Assembly: GCA_041739875.1 (NCBI GenBank)
Contig: JBGSNA010000388.1
Span: 19,302-83,301, forward strand
DNA: 64,000 bases
Direction of reading: 5' to 3'
From: JBBSJZ01 sp041739875
GTDB taxonomy: Bacteria > Planctomycetota > Planctomycetia > Pirellulales > Pirellulaceae
The notes beneath the pieces were generated by a model. The model was not told the DNA's origin. It searched no databases and saw only the letters and a list, made by a program, of their open reading frames with translations. A program made the position numbers and the translations under genes. Positions 7,483 through 16,355 of this stretch are shown here, piece after piece (positions within the stretch are counted from its first letter, which is position 1; every line of letters starts with the position of its first letter).

Positions 7483-10092
7483 TTAGTCGACCGATCGAAT
7501 CATTTTTTGCTGCACGATTACGTACCAGCCCGTGTTACCGACCATCGGGTTGGTGCGAGATTCGATACGTACGGGACAATAGGCCGCCATCCAACGATCA
7601 CTCGTTTGCGGAGTGCTGTCGCTCGTTTGCGGTGTAACTGGGTCTTGGTACGTGCCTTCTGGAAACAGCTGGGCACCAAGAGCTCCCACCGATTCGGAAT
7701 CGACGTCTTGTTCGTCGCTCGTCATCAGACGAAATGTGCTTGGATTGACACGAGGCAACTCGTCAAATTCCGGTTCGTAGAGTTCGCTCTGGTGGTGCAG
7801 CAGGATTCCGGCTGACCATTGAGGAGCACCTATTGCAAAGTAGCGGCCAAGTCGGTCACTCCAATCCATGTTCATCATGGGGTAGCCACGACTTTCAACG
7901 AGCAGCAAGTGCTGGTCGTCTCCCTGTTGCAATTTCAAATCACCAAAATCGCTGCACTCAACGCAGACAGCGATGGCGCCGATGCGAACACCGTTTTCGT
8001 CCGCAATCGGAACACTGAAATTCACGGTCATCTTGCCGTCCATCGTGCTAAAGATCGCAGCCGAGTTGTGTGGGCAATCAAGTGGCAAATTCGCGGGTGA
8101 CGTCGGGGGCAAGTCCTGGCCAAGACCATGGAAATAATCACGAAATGCGAAGTTGCGTCCGATGGAGCTGCTGCGATTTTGTTGCGAATCAAACTCGGGA
8201 GCCCTGGCCACAAACGTTCCGTCGGCGGACATCACGTACCAGGACCGAAACTGCATGCTTGGCGTCTGTTTGGAAACGACTGAATCGATCCATGTTTGAA
8301 TCCGTAGCATCGCCTGTTGGCGGTCAACCGCATCGTCGTTGACCGTCGGTAACGACGCCGCATTGTATTCGGTGACTGCCGATCGCAGTTCCTTGTCGAT
8401 CGCGTGCAATTCGAGTGTCCGATAAATCACGTCGAGTTTGTTCGCCAGCGTCCTCGCAGCCAAATCAGCCGCCATGACGAGACTCTTTTCTCGAAGTGAC
8501 TTTTCTTGCGACGCCCAAGTGGTTCTCGCTTGGCTGGTGCGTTGCTCATCGCTTAGTGCGACCATTTTGGAAAATGCAATGAAACCGATCGATGACACGA
8601 GCAGCAACATCGCGAGAAGCGTTCCCAAGACTGCGTTGGTATTGTGCCGAGTCCATCGAGCGAGGCGACGGTAAGGGGTGTCCACATATGCTTGGACCGG
8701 TCGATCCGCCAAGTAGTTTCTGAGGTCGGTGATCAAATCCTGGGTCGTCCGGTAACGGTCGCTGATCGTTTCCCGCATCGCCTTCACGCAAATCGATTCG
8801 AGCTGTGCCGGCAAATGTTCGACAACTGAATTCGGTTTGGGAAAATCACAGTCGATTGCTCTTTGACGGACTTCGCGAATCGATTGACCTTGAAACGGTG
8901 GAGTTCCCGTCAGAATGCAATAAAGCGTCGCACCGAGACTGAAAATATCACTTGCGGGAGTCAACGGAACGTTGCCCAAGGCTTGTTCGGGGCTCATGAA
9001 AGCCGGAGTTCCAATGCAACCCACACTATGCCGCGAGCTGCGCCCAGAACGAGGTGCAAGTGTTTGTTCGCCGACATCCTTAAAGACTCCCTGGCGCGCG
9101 ACTGGCAAAGCCAGCCCCCAATCGATTACGACAGTTTCGCCAAACTTGCCGTGAATGATGTTGCTTGGCTTGATGTCACGGTGCAAGATCCCGCGGCGAT
9201 GTGCGTACCCGATTGTATGGCAAACGGAGATAAAGACTTCGAGCATCTCTCGAAGATCCAATGCGGGTGCCAGTGACGCGTCGGAGCTTTTCGATTCCCG
9301 AGGATTCTCTGAAGCACTATCCATCGACGATTCTTTGCGGATACTGTGCGAACGCATTCGACGTAGCCCAAACCATTGGCTTCCATGGTTGTGCGAGAAT
9401 GCTTCATGGTGTCGGCGAATCAGCTTATCGAGCCTTGTACCTCGCACATATTGCATCGCGTAGAACAATCGCCCCTTACTCGTTTCGCCAATCGCATAGA
9501 CGACTGGGATCCCCGGGTGATCGAGACGGCCAGTGACTTCGGCTTCGAGTCGAAATTGGTTGCAGCTATCAACGTCCGATGTTAGATCTTCGCGAATCAG
9601 CTTCACCGCCGCATCACGTCGTAGCTGTTCGTCTTCGGCAATAAAAACTTGACCCAGCCCGCCTTCGGCCAAAAATCGCATGTGCCGAAGGTTCGATTGG
9701 GTTTTTAAATGATCATCTTGCGCTCCAAGCATGATCGTTTGCTCTTCCCGATGATTGAGAAACGCCTCGTTAATTGCGAGGTGGTCATGGGGGAACTGCT
9801 CGAGGAACTCCTGGGGCTCTGCCGGCAAACCAGCGCTGCGTCGCGATTGGATCTCGATCCCCACAAGCTCACACAACAAACGCGAGCGTTCGGGCTCTTC
9901 CCAGCCTTGAAGAATCCCTTGGATCTCAACATTTTGGCCATGCCGGAGATCCAACTCAAAGCGACGACAAATTTGTTCGATATCGCCCCCATGGATGCAG
10001 TTTTCCGATCGAATTCCAGGCTGGGGAGCTTCGTGAGATGGTTCGTTGGAAGCCATTTTCGACATCGAATCCAAGAAGGTGGCCGAACACAA
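7483..10092 (-). CDS. Transmembrane Ser/Thr protein kinase with C-terminal Cache-like sensor
   Basis: An 869-residue kinase. An N-terminal region of about 130 residues is followed by a Hanks-type kinase domain: the glycine loop is AEGGLGQVF, and HRDIKPSN, a DWG metal-binding motif instead of DFG, and IGTPAFMSPEQA are visible. A membrane helix near AVLGTLLAMLLLVSSIGF follows. The C-terminal half, starting with DEQRTSQARTTW, reads as an extracytoplasmic Cache/PDC-type domain (WYVMSADGTFVARAPEF, FAFRDYFHG). The layout suggests sensing a small ligand outside the membrane and phosphorylating proteins inside. DWG is a recurrent variant in planctomycete kinases and keeps the metal-binding aspartate. 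The TTG start is uncertain; internal ATGs lie within the first 13 codons. Confidence 0.88.
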   Translation of the reverse strand: MCSATFLDSMSKMASNEPSHEAPQPGIRSENCIHGGDIEQICRRFELDLRHGQNVEIQGILQGWEEPERSRLLCELVGIEIQSRRSAGLPAEPQEFLEQFPHDHLAINEAFLNHREEQTIMLGAQDDHLKTQSNLRHMRFLAEGGLGQVFIAEDEQLRRDAAVKLIREDLTSDVDSCNQFRLEAEVTGRLDHPGIPVVYAIGETSKGRLFYAMQYVRGTRLDKLIRRHHEAFSHNHGSQWFGLRRMRSHSIRKESSMDSASENPRESKSSDASLAPALDLREMLEVFISVCHTIGYAHRRGILHRDIKPSNIIHGKFGETVVIDWGLALPVARQGVFKDVGEQTLAPRSGRSSRHSVGCIGTPAFMSPEQALGNVPLTPASDIFSLGATLYCILTGTPPFQGQSIREVRQRAIDCDFPKPNSVVEHLPAQLESICVKAMRETISDRYRTTQDLITDLRNYLADRPVQAYVDTPYRRLARWTRHNTNAVLGTLLAMLLLVSSIGFIAFSKMVALSDEQRTSQARTTWASQEKSLREKSLVMAADLAARTLANKLDVIYRTLELHAIDKELRSAVTEYNAASLPTVNDDAVDRQQAMLRIQTWIDSVVSKQTPSMQFRSWYVMSADGTFVARAPEFDSQQNRSSSIGRNFAFRDYFHGLGQDLPPTSPANLPLDCPHNSAAIFSTMDGKMTVNFSVPIADENGVRIGAIAVCVECSDFGDLKLQQGDDQHLLLVESRGYPMMNMDWSDRLGRYFAIGAPQWSAGILLHHQSELYEPEFDELPRVNPSTFRLMTSDEQDVDSESVGALGAQLFPEGTYQDPVTPQTSDSTPQTSDRWMAAYCPVRIESRTNPMVGNTGWYVIVQQKMIRSVD

Positions 10093-10224
10093 CGCGACAA
10101 GGTTGCACGCGGAGGTTCATTGTACTACTTCTTGCGGGGGTGTCGATTTTCTAGCTGAAAAGATGTCGCCAAAAGTAGGAACTCGTGACTTCCAAAGTCA
10201 ACGTAACCCTGACAATCGGTACAG

Positions 10225-11097
10225 CTAAGAGTTGAAGACAACGGCAGCTCCCAAACCAAATCCCACCAAGAGCCCAAGGACATCAGCGATCGCAGCGAAC
10301 TTGAGGCTTGAGGCTTGAACGCGATAAAATGCTCTCACTTCGTCGCCATGCAGATAAGCCCAGAAGAGCGCTCCCACCACCACACCGACGCACGCTCCAC
10401 CAATCCGACCGTAGTTAGGGTCATCGCCACGAAAATCGCCGACGATCCCCATGATCCGATCTGCGAAAAAGAACGCATACCCGAAAGTCACGACATACCA
10501 ACAAGCGGGTTTTGGAATGAAGCATGAGACAGCAATTGCAATCGAGCCTACCGTCATCGCAATCGCAGCACCCAAGAGCAATCCCCATACGGCTGTGGCT
10601 TCGGCATCTTCCGCAATTTCGTCAGCTGCGATTGCTGTAATGCCAAACAGCACTAATACCCCGAGCACATAAATACCACTCCAGACTCCGTTTACCACGC
10701 CCAGGAAAGTCAATGTCCCTGGTCTCTTGCCAGGCCGCGCCGCATTCGATCCATCATTTCCCGCGTATTGACGCAGCGCCGCGTTTCCTGCATGCGCTGT
10801 TGAAACCACTGCGGGAGGCGCATATGCGTCTCGAATCGGCTTCATGTCATCGGTGGTCAACTCGTCAAACACTGATGGATCAAGACCTTGCCCGCCCGCC
10901 ACAGGCCGAGGTTGAGCACCCGTCGGACGCACCGTTGGTTTCGCAACTGGCGCACCGGGAGCAACTGGCACTGTGCTTTGTGTTCCCGTGGGAGCCGGCA
11001 AACGCATTTGCTTCCCACAGGTACATTTGACGACTTTGCCCGCCGCAGAATCGGGGACCTGCAACAGGGTCTGGCAACTGGGGCACTTAATCTTCAT
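10225..11097 (-). CDS. Zinc-ribbon membrane protein of unknown function
   Basis: A 290-residue protein. The N-terminus is a small zinc ribbon with CPSC (residues 5-8) and a CTCG pair about 20 residues on. A Pro/Ala/Gly-rich linker of about 90 residues follows, then four or five hydrophobic helices (for example YVLGVLVLFGITAIAA and VLGLLVGFGLGAAVVF at the C-terminus). This 'ribbon-linker-membrane' layout is common in planctomycetes, but no function is established. It lies between the Cache kinase and bioB, all on the same strand, with 76 bases between bioB and its own start, so joint transcription is possible. Confidence 0.8.
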   Translation of the reverse strand: MKIKCPSCQTLLQVPDSAAGKVVKCTCGKQMRLPAPTGTQSTVPVAPGAPVAKPTVRPTGAQPRPVAGGQGLDPSVFDELTTDDMKPIRDAYAPPAVVSTAHAGNAALRQYAGNDGSNAARPGKRPGTLTFLGVVNGVWSGIYVLGVLVLFGITAIAADEIAEDAEATAVWGLLLGAAIAMTVGSIAIAVSCFIPKPACWYVVTFGYAFFFADRIMGIVGDFRGDDPNYGRIGGACVGVVVGALFWAYLHGDEVRAFYRVQASSLKFAAIADVLGLLVGFGLGAAVVFNS

Positions 11098-11173
11098 TGC
11101 GGATGCTTCCCTGAATTGCGGACAGTTCCCTGAATCAATCGCTGCGACTCATCACGCTAACGGACTTTCAAGC

Positions 11174-12271
11174 TTATTGACACTCAAGCTTGCTTGAGCT
11201 CATCGACGTCGTGACTTCGAATCCTAAATCACGAATCATCTCATAGTCGGCCTCTGGAGCCTGGCCTTTGGTCGTTAGGTAATCGCCAACGAAAAGGCTG
11301 TTAGCGACGTACAGACCGAGTGGTTGGAGTGATCGCAAGTGAATCTCGCGTCCGCCGGAGATTCTTAATTCTCGCGTCGGATTGACAAAACGAAACATCG
11401 CGAGGGCTCGCAAGCAATCATGTGGAGTCAAGCTTTGCACGCCTTCGAGTGGAGTGCCTTCAATCGCATTGAGAAAGTTCAGCGGTATGGAATGCACACC
11501 AAGGTCTCGAAGATCAAATGCCATGGAGACAATGTCCTCGCGTTTTTCACCCATACCGATGATTCCGCCGCTGCACATTTCCATGCCGGCGTCGCGAACG
11601 TGTCGCAGCGTTTGGACTCGGTCGGCATACGTATGAGTGGTGCAGATGTCGGCGTAATGTGTCTCACTCGTATTCAAGTTGTGATTGACACGATCGACAC
11701 CGCAAGCCTTGAGACGATCTGCTTGTTCACGAGTCAGCAAACCCAAACACGCACAGATATCAAGCCCGTGTTTTTTCTTGATCTCGGGAACGACTTCCTC
11801 GACCGCTCGCATCTCGCGCTCGTTGGGGCCACGAGCGGAGATGACAAGACAATACGTTTTCGCCCCTCGTTCAGCCGCAATCGCCGCGGCGTCCATCAAT
11901 TTGTCTCGCTGGAGAATGTTGTATTTGGCAACCGGCGCTTCAGAGACCTTGGACTGGCTGCAGTAGTGGCAATCCTCTGGGCAGAGGCCGCTCTTGGCGT
12001 TCATCAAAAAGTAGAGTTGAACCGTTCGACCGAAATACTGTTGGCGGATACGAAACCCAGCAGCCAGGAGATCCAGCACTTCACTGTCCGATGCGTCGAG
12101 AATCGCCATCGCATCTTCACGCGAAAGGGCTTCGCCAGCCAGCACCGCATCAGCCATCCGGTGGAAGCGATTGATGTGGGCCGATTCCAAAGCGGTCGAT
12201 TCTAAGGTCATGCGGGTAGATTCAGATTCGGAAACGTGGGTTCCCGATGGCGTTTCGAGTTCAAGCGTCAT
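11174..12271 (-). CDS. bioB: Biotin synthase BioB
   Basis: BioB is a radical-SAM enzyme that inserts sulfur into dethiobiotin to form biotin. The 365-residue protein contains the radical-SAM cluster motif CPEDCHYCSQS (Cys-x3-Cys-x2-Cys). It also has the family blocks HNLNTSETHY, GIIGMGEKREDIV and IPLNFLNAIEGTPLEG. The N-terminus is longer than usual: the ATG at 12271 gives about 30 extra polar residues, and a second in-frame ATG at 12211 (MTLESTALES) is an alternative start. No other bio gene is nearby, although a biotin-type alpha-oxoamine synthase domain occurs at 42.6-46.1 kb in an unrelated fusion. Confidence 0.95.
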   Translation of the reverse strand: MTLELETPSGTHVSESESTRMTLESTALESAHINRFHRMADAVLAGEALSREDAMAILDASDSEVLDLLAAGFRIRQQYFGRTVQLYFLMNAKSGLCPEDCHYCSQSKVSEAPVAKYNILQRDKLMDAAAIAAERGAKTYCLVISARGPNEREMRAVEEVVPEIKKKHGLDICACLGLLTREQADRLKACGVDRVNHNLNTSETHYADICTTHTYADRVQTLRHVRDAGMEMCSGGIIGMGEKREDIVSMAFDLRDLGVHSIPLNFLNAIEGTPLEGVQSLTPHDCLRALAMFRFVNPTRELRISGGREIHLRSLQPLGLYVANSLFVGDYLTTKGQAPEADYEMIRDLGFEVTTSMSSSKLECQ

Positions 12272-12498
12272 GGCAAAACGTCGCTAACTGTTCAAAAAGG
12301 GTGCCGAACCACCGATAAACGGCAGTCAGATTCTTGGAAATACAAAATTCACAGCATTTTCGCGGCGAAAACGATGCCAGCACTGTCTTGGCTGGACCAT
12401 TCTTGCATCCCGGTCTTTGCATTGGAACCGAGAATCGGACACCATAGTGAATCGTGGGCGAAGAATCGACAAGAGACCCCAATTTTGATTTGTGACTG
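12272..12498. other. Divergent intergenic region bioB / PSP1 gene
   Basis: 227 bases between two divergently read genes. It must hold promoters for both, but I could not pick a convincing -35/-10 pair. The small reading frames across it are unsupported. Confidence 0.5.
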
Positions 12499-13041
12499 AT
12501 GCACCATTATTACGTCCGCCTCGGCGTTTTCTCCGAAATCCAGATCGCGGGTGCTGACCAGACCTTGCAACGCGGCACGAGCGTGGTGATCCGATCCGTC
12601 CGTGGCGTCGAGCTGGGTGAAGTCATCTCGCCCGTTGCGGAAATACAGGTACCGCCAGTGCCCTCGATCCGTATTTTGCGTGCTGTTAGCGACCAAGACG
12701 CGATGATGCTCGCGCGACTCCAACGGCACAAACGAAAAGCGATCGAGAAATGTCGAAAGGGTCTGGAGATGCGAAATAGCTCCGCAACGCTCTTGGACAT
12801 TGACCATCTTTTTGATGGTTCATCGATCGTGCTCCACTTCATCGGCCACGTGGACGCGGCGACGGAAGCCTTTGTGCGGGAATTAGCCTCAGACTATGAG
12901 TCGATCGTTCGAACAGGGCCGCTTGCGAAATTGCTCAGCGAGGGCTGTGGCGAAGGCTGTGGGACGAGTGCGAGCCAAGGTTGTGGCGGCAGTTGCATCG
13001 GATGCTCGGTGGCCTCTGCGTGTTCAACGTCAACGACCTAA
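12499..13041 (+). CDS. PSP1-domain protein with cysteine-rich C-terminal tail
   Basis: A 180-residue protein. The first 130 residues match the PSP1 C-terminal domain known from bacterial YaaT/RicT: HHYYVRLGVFSEIQIAG, RGTSVVIRSVRGVELGEV, then a helical stretch with CRKGLEMRNSSATLLDIDHLF. RicT works with RicA and RicF in an iron-sulfur complex that helps RNase Y in Bacillus; the planctomycete role is unknown. The last 35 residues form a Cys/Gly/Ser-rich tail with eight cysteines (CGEGCGTSASQGCGGSC and onward), which could bind metal or an Fe-S cluster. It reads toward the kinase-tubulin gene and ends 45 bases from it. Confidence 0.82.
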   Translation: MHHYYVRLGVFSEIQIAGADQTLQRGTSVVIRSVRGVELGEVISPVAEIQVPPVPSIRILRAVSDQDAMMLARLQRHKRKAIEKCRKGLEMRNSSATLLDIDHLFDGSSIVLHFIGHVDAATEAFVRELASDYESIVRTGPLAKLLSEGCGEGCGTSASQGCGGSCIGCSVASACSTSTT

Positions 13042-13086
13042 CACGTTGGTTGCTGGGATCGGGGCATCAAGTCCACTAGCACTTAT

Positions 13087-16000
13087 TCATTGCCGCGTTT
13101 GCTGTGATGACCAATCAATGTCACTTCGAGAATGAAGTCGCTGGGTCACTTGGTGAGATCCCGCAGCCATCATCGAAATTCTATTAATCACATCATCCAT
13201 CTTAATTTGCTGTGCTTCATGAATCAGCATGGGTGTCGTACCGGGGATCACCGCAACCGTAAGCGCTCCGGAGTGAACCTCACGCACTTCTCGCTCCAAT
13301 TTAAGACGCTCGGGATCGCTTCCAACAATTAAGATCAAGCGTTGACGTCCCCCACAAGCAAGCATTGCCGGATAAGCTTTCGCAAGTGACATCTCAATGG
13401 ATGAGAGAGGTTGGATTTTCTTGGAGTCGATGGTTGTTGTGATCTCAACCGCATTCAGATCTTCGGTTGCCTTTTGGCCCACGTGAGGAGTCGCGGTTCT
13501 GCGAGCATCCACATCAGCAGCCGGCGTTGGCGAAGCGGATTCGAGTGTTGTTTTCACAAGTTTAACGGCAATTGAACTGACTTGGTTGACGAGTTCGGAT
13601 GCGTTCATTTCAGTCTCGCTTTGCATGATGTACCGCATCAGCCACTGTGTCGAGACTTGATTATGCAAGTGACCAAGCGTTGCCTCGAACCGGCTGGCAA
13701 TCTCAGCAGGCATGTGATCCCACGGATTGCCCTTCAAGCTTTCGTCTTGATTCAACTTATGAATGGCTCTTGCGAGGAGTGTTGCCAAGTCTTCGAACCT
13801 TGCTTGCAGCCTTGAGAGTTCCATTTCAATTGCCTGCGATCGCTCGGCGATGTGGCGAGAAACGATTTCATTGAGCACGGTTTCGCCAAACTCGCAAGCA
13901 AGACCCAGGCTGTGCATGGGTTGGCCTGTGATCGTCGTATTGGATGAAAACTTCGATTCGACATCACGTGGTGATAACTCGGAGACGAGTTGTTCCGTGT
14001 GGAGATTTACACGTGCAATGATCAAACGCAGTGCTTCAACCGAAGACGTCACGTCGACGCGACGATCTTGGAGTCTTGCAGACAACTCGCGCTGTAGCGA
14101 AATCACAACTGATGCAACCAATTGATCCTTGCTGTTTTCGGTAAGCTTCTGAGCGACGAAGAGCTCGAGGTGGGACTGGATTGCGGACGAATCAGCCAAT
14201 TGGTCTCGAGGTATCAGCTGTAATTGCTCGAGCACAATCGCTTTCGTATCGCGTCCGAGGATGTTTTGATTCACATCGTGAAGTGTCTCTGCGTCCAAAC
14301 CACAGCGACGGATCAAACGATCAGCAAGCGGCAATGCCATTTGCTTTGCCTCGACGGGGCGTCCCAGCCATCTCAAGAAGAGCGTACGCATTGATGCCGG
14401 AGCAAGCATATTTTCTTCTAAGGCACGTAGACCACCAAGCCTGGCCACTCCGAAGCTACGAAGTGACGCCGCTCCGAGTTTTGTGCTTTGTTCATCGCCG
14501 TCGGTTCGTCGAGATGCGGCTAGCAATTCACCCGCTCCCGTCGTATCGGCCCAAATATAGTCGACAATCGTTTCGACGGTCGTGGAGATCGGTTGCTGTG
14601 GCGCGCTGGCGATGACATAGGCACCACGCAGTGGGCTGCGTGCGGCTGGTAAACTCGGCAGATTCGCGCCAGGGTCACCGGGGTAGCTGTTGCCCGGTTG
14701 CATGAAGTGTCGCATCTCCATGAGTGCGGCACATGAGTCGTGAATGCCAAGCGGACGATTCGAATCAGGACGAAGCGCCTGCATCGCCAACACCGGAAGC
14801 ACAGACGCCTTTTCAAGCCCCGCTTCATCCAGCAAGTGTCGCACGACGTGGGTTACATCGAGAAACATGCCGCTGGCAGTTCCGCCAGAAATTGAGCCAA
14901 CGATATAGATATGCGGCGTGCGGTCACCACAAACAGCGGCGAGGTGCGAAATGGACTCGCGCAATTTTTTGAGCACTTCGTTGGAGTGATCAACCAAGGC
15001 CAGGCGCCCAAGTGGTCGCATGCCTTCCGTTGTTTTGCTGCGAGGAATGTTATAAATCCAACGTCGCGACACGCTCGACAGATGAGTGGAACCTTCGTGG
15101 CGATATTCGTTCGCTGTTCGCAACGGGGTATGAATCGTTTGGCAAGGTGGAACGATGCCAGACAATTCTGACAACGACGTCGCGTAGATCGTCTCGGGAT
15201 CAGTGTCGATTAAGACCGAATGCAAATCCAACGGACTTGCAGCGTACAATTTGCTAACGCGGCCACGAAGTTGATGAAGGCAATCGGCGCCAACACCACC
15301 CAGCGAGATAACGAGGGCATGCCCAGTCACTCGAATCAGATTGTGTGCAACGTCCGTTTTCAGTTGCGGCAGATCTTGCACGATGACACTGTCTGGACCG
15401 CCACCAAGCTGAGTATTCCGATGAGCGGTATCACCGCCAATTTCTACGCCTCCAACACCAGAAACCGAGGTTCTGCCTTTCGGGCTTCGCAAGGCTTCGA
15501 CAAATTCTATACAGCTAGCGAAACGTCGATCCGGGTTCTTTTCAAGAGCCTTGGCGACCACGGGACGATCACTGGGGGGCAACGGTTCGAGGTCCGGCGA
15601 ACTACTGACGTGCTGCGTCGCGAGTTGCGCTATGGTGCGGCCGCTGAACGGCCGGGTCCCCGTTAGTAACTCCTGGTACATAATCGCTAACGAGTACTGG
15701 TCGCTATGCATACTCGGTCGCCCGTCAAAGACTTCCGGTGGCGCATAGATCGGGGTTAGCCCACCGATCATGCTACAGTCGTCGTCTCGCAAATCTTTGA
15801 GCAACCCAAAGTCGGCAACTTTAACGTGACCACCGACTAGAAGCAGATTGCCTGGCTTAATGTCCAAGTGCTGAAGTTGGTAACTTCCATGCAAATAGTC
15901 CAATGCATCAGCAGCGTCGTGCAGGTAAGCCAACATGGCCGCGCGAGGAATGCCGCACGACCCGCGTTCACGGTGCCGGTTGTAGACGTCTTCGAGAGAC

Positions 16001-16335
16001 CCGTCGGCTAATTCCGTGATAATAATGAGTTGGTCGTCAACAATTTCGAAGCGTTCGAGTGTCAACAGAAACGGGTGTTGAACACCCTTAATGCGTTCAA
16101 GTGAGCGTAATTCGCGAGTCGCACGATGTTGCTCGGTACCGCCGAAGACAAACTTGACAGCTTTCTTAATTCCGCCTGGCGCGTCGGCGCGCCAAACCTC
16201 GCCGAATCCGCCTTGGCCGATGAGCGCCTCAAGCGTATAGCCAGCAATCGGTACATATCCCGCTTGGATTTTTCTTGAATGGGTTGTCGTCATCGGTTTC
16301 TCAGAAAAATTCATAGGTTTGGGTTGATCGATCAA
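13087..16335 (-). CDS. Ser/Thr protein kinase fused to a tubulin-like (Tubulin_2-type) domain
   Basis: A 1,082-residue two-part protein. Residues about 30-285 are a Hanks kinase: glycine loop GQGGFGEVW (41-49), Lys61, catalytic Asp158 in HLDIKPGN (a non-RD kinase because Leu replaces Arg), DFG 175-177 and APPEVF. After a Gly-rich linker, residues about 335-800 resemble bacterial tubulin-like proteins. A phosphate-loop-like GGVGADCL (346-353) is present. The tubulin/FtsZ signature region reads GSISGGTASGMFLDV (480-494), where tubulins have GGGTGSG. The rest is helical with a C-terminal segment containing LILIVGSDPE. No membrane helix is visible. The AAA ATPase gene ends 20 bases upstream of this gene's start on the same strand, indicating an operon. 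Function is undescribed to my knowledge; GTP binding and filament formation are inferences. Confidence 0.85.
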   Translation of the reverse strand: MIDQPKPMNFSEKPMTTTHSRKIQAGYVPIAGYTLEALIGQGGFGEVWRADAPGGIKKAVKFVFGGTEQHRATRELRSLERIKGVQHPFLLTLERFEIVDDQLIIITELADGSLEDVYNRHRERGSCGIPRAAMLAYLHDAADALDYLHGSYQLQHLDIKPGNLLLVGGHVKVADFGLLKDLRDDDCSMIGGLTPIYAPPEVFDGRPSMHSDQYSLAIMYQELLTGTRPFSGRTIAQLATQHVSSSPDLEPLPPSDRPVVAKALEKNPDRRFASCIEFVEALRSPKGRTSVSGVGGVEIGGDTAHRNTQLGGGPDSVIVQDLPQLKTDVAHNLIRVTGHALVISLGGVGADCLHQLRGRVSKLYAASPLDLHSVLIDTDPETIYATSLSELSGIVPPCQTIHTPLRTANEYRHEGSTHLSSVSRRWIYNIPRSKTTEGMRPLGRLALVDHSNEVLKKLRESISHLAAVCGDRTPHIYIVGSISGGTASGMFLDVTHVVRHLLDEAGLEKASVLPVLAMQALRPDSNRPLGIHDSCAALMEMRHFMQPGNSYPGDPGANLPSLPAARSPLRGAYVIASAPQQPISTTVETIVDYIWADTTGAGELLAASRRTDGDEQSTKLGAASLRSFGVARLGGLRALEENMLAPASMRTLFLRWLGRPVEAKQMALPLADRLIRRCGLDAETLHDVNQNILGRDTKAIVLEQLQLIPRDQLADSSAIQSHLELFVAQKLTENSKDQLVASVVISLQRELSARLQDRRVDVTSSVEALRLIIARVNLHTEQLVSELSPRDVESKFSSNTTITGQPMHSLGLACEFGETVLNEIVSRHIAERSQAIEMELSRLQARFEDLATLLARAIHKLNQDESLKGNPWDHMPAEIASRFEATLGHLHNQVSTQWLMRYIMQSETEMNASELVNQVSSIAVKLVKTTLESASPTPAADVDARRTATPHVGQKATEDLNAVEITTTIDSKKIQPLSSIEMSLAKAYPAMLACGGRQRLILIVGSDPERLKLEREVREVHSGALTVAVIPGTTPMLIHEAQQIKMDDVINRISMMAAGSHQVTQRLHSRSDIDWSSQQTRQ

Positions 16336-16355
16336 CAGCGTGACTCATTTAGCGA

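Noticed and set aside
11420..12205. 261-residue plus-strand frame across bioB
   Set aside because: Antisense to a clear BioB; no start signals or recognised domain.
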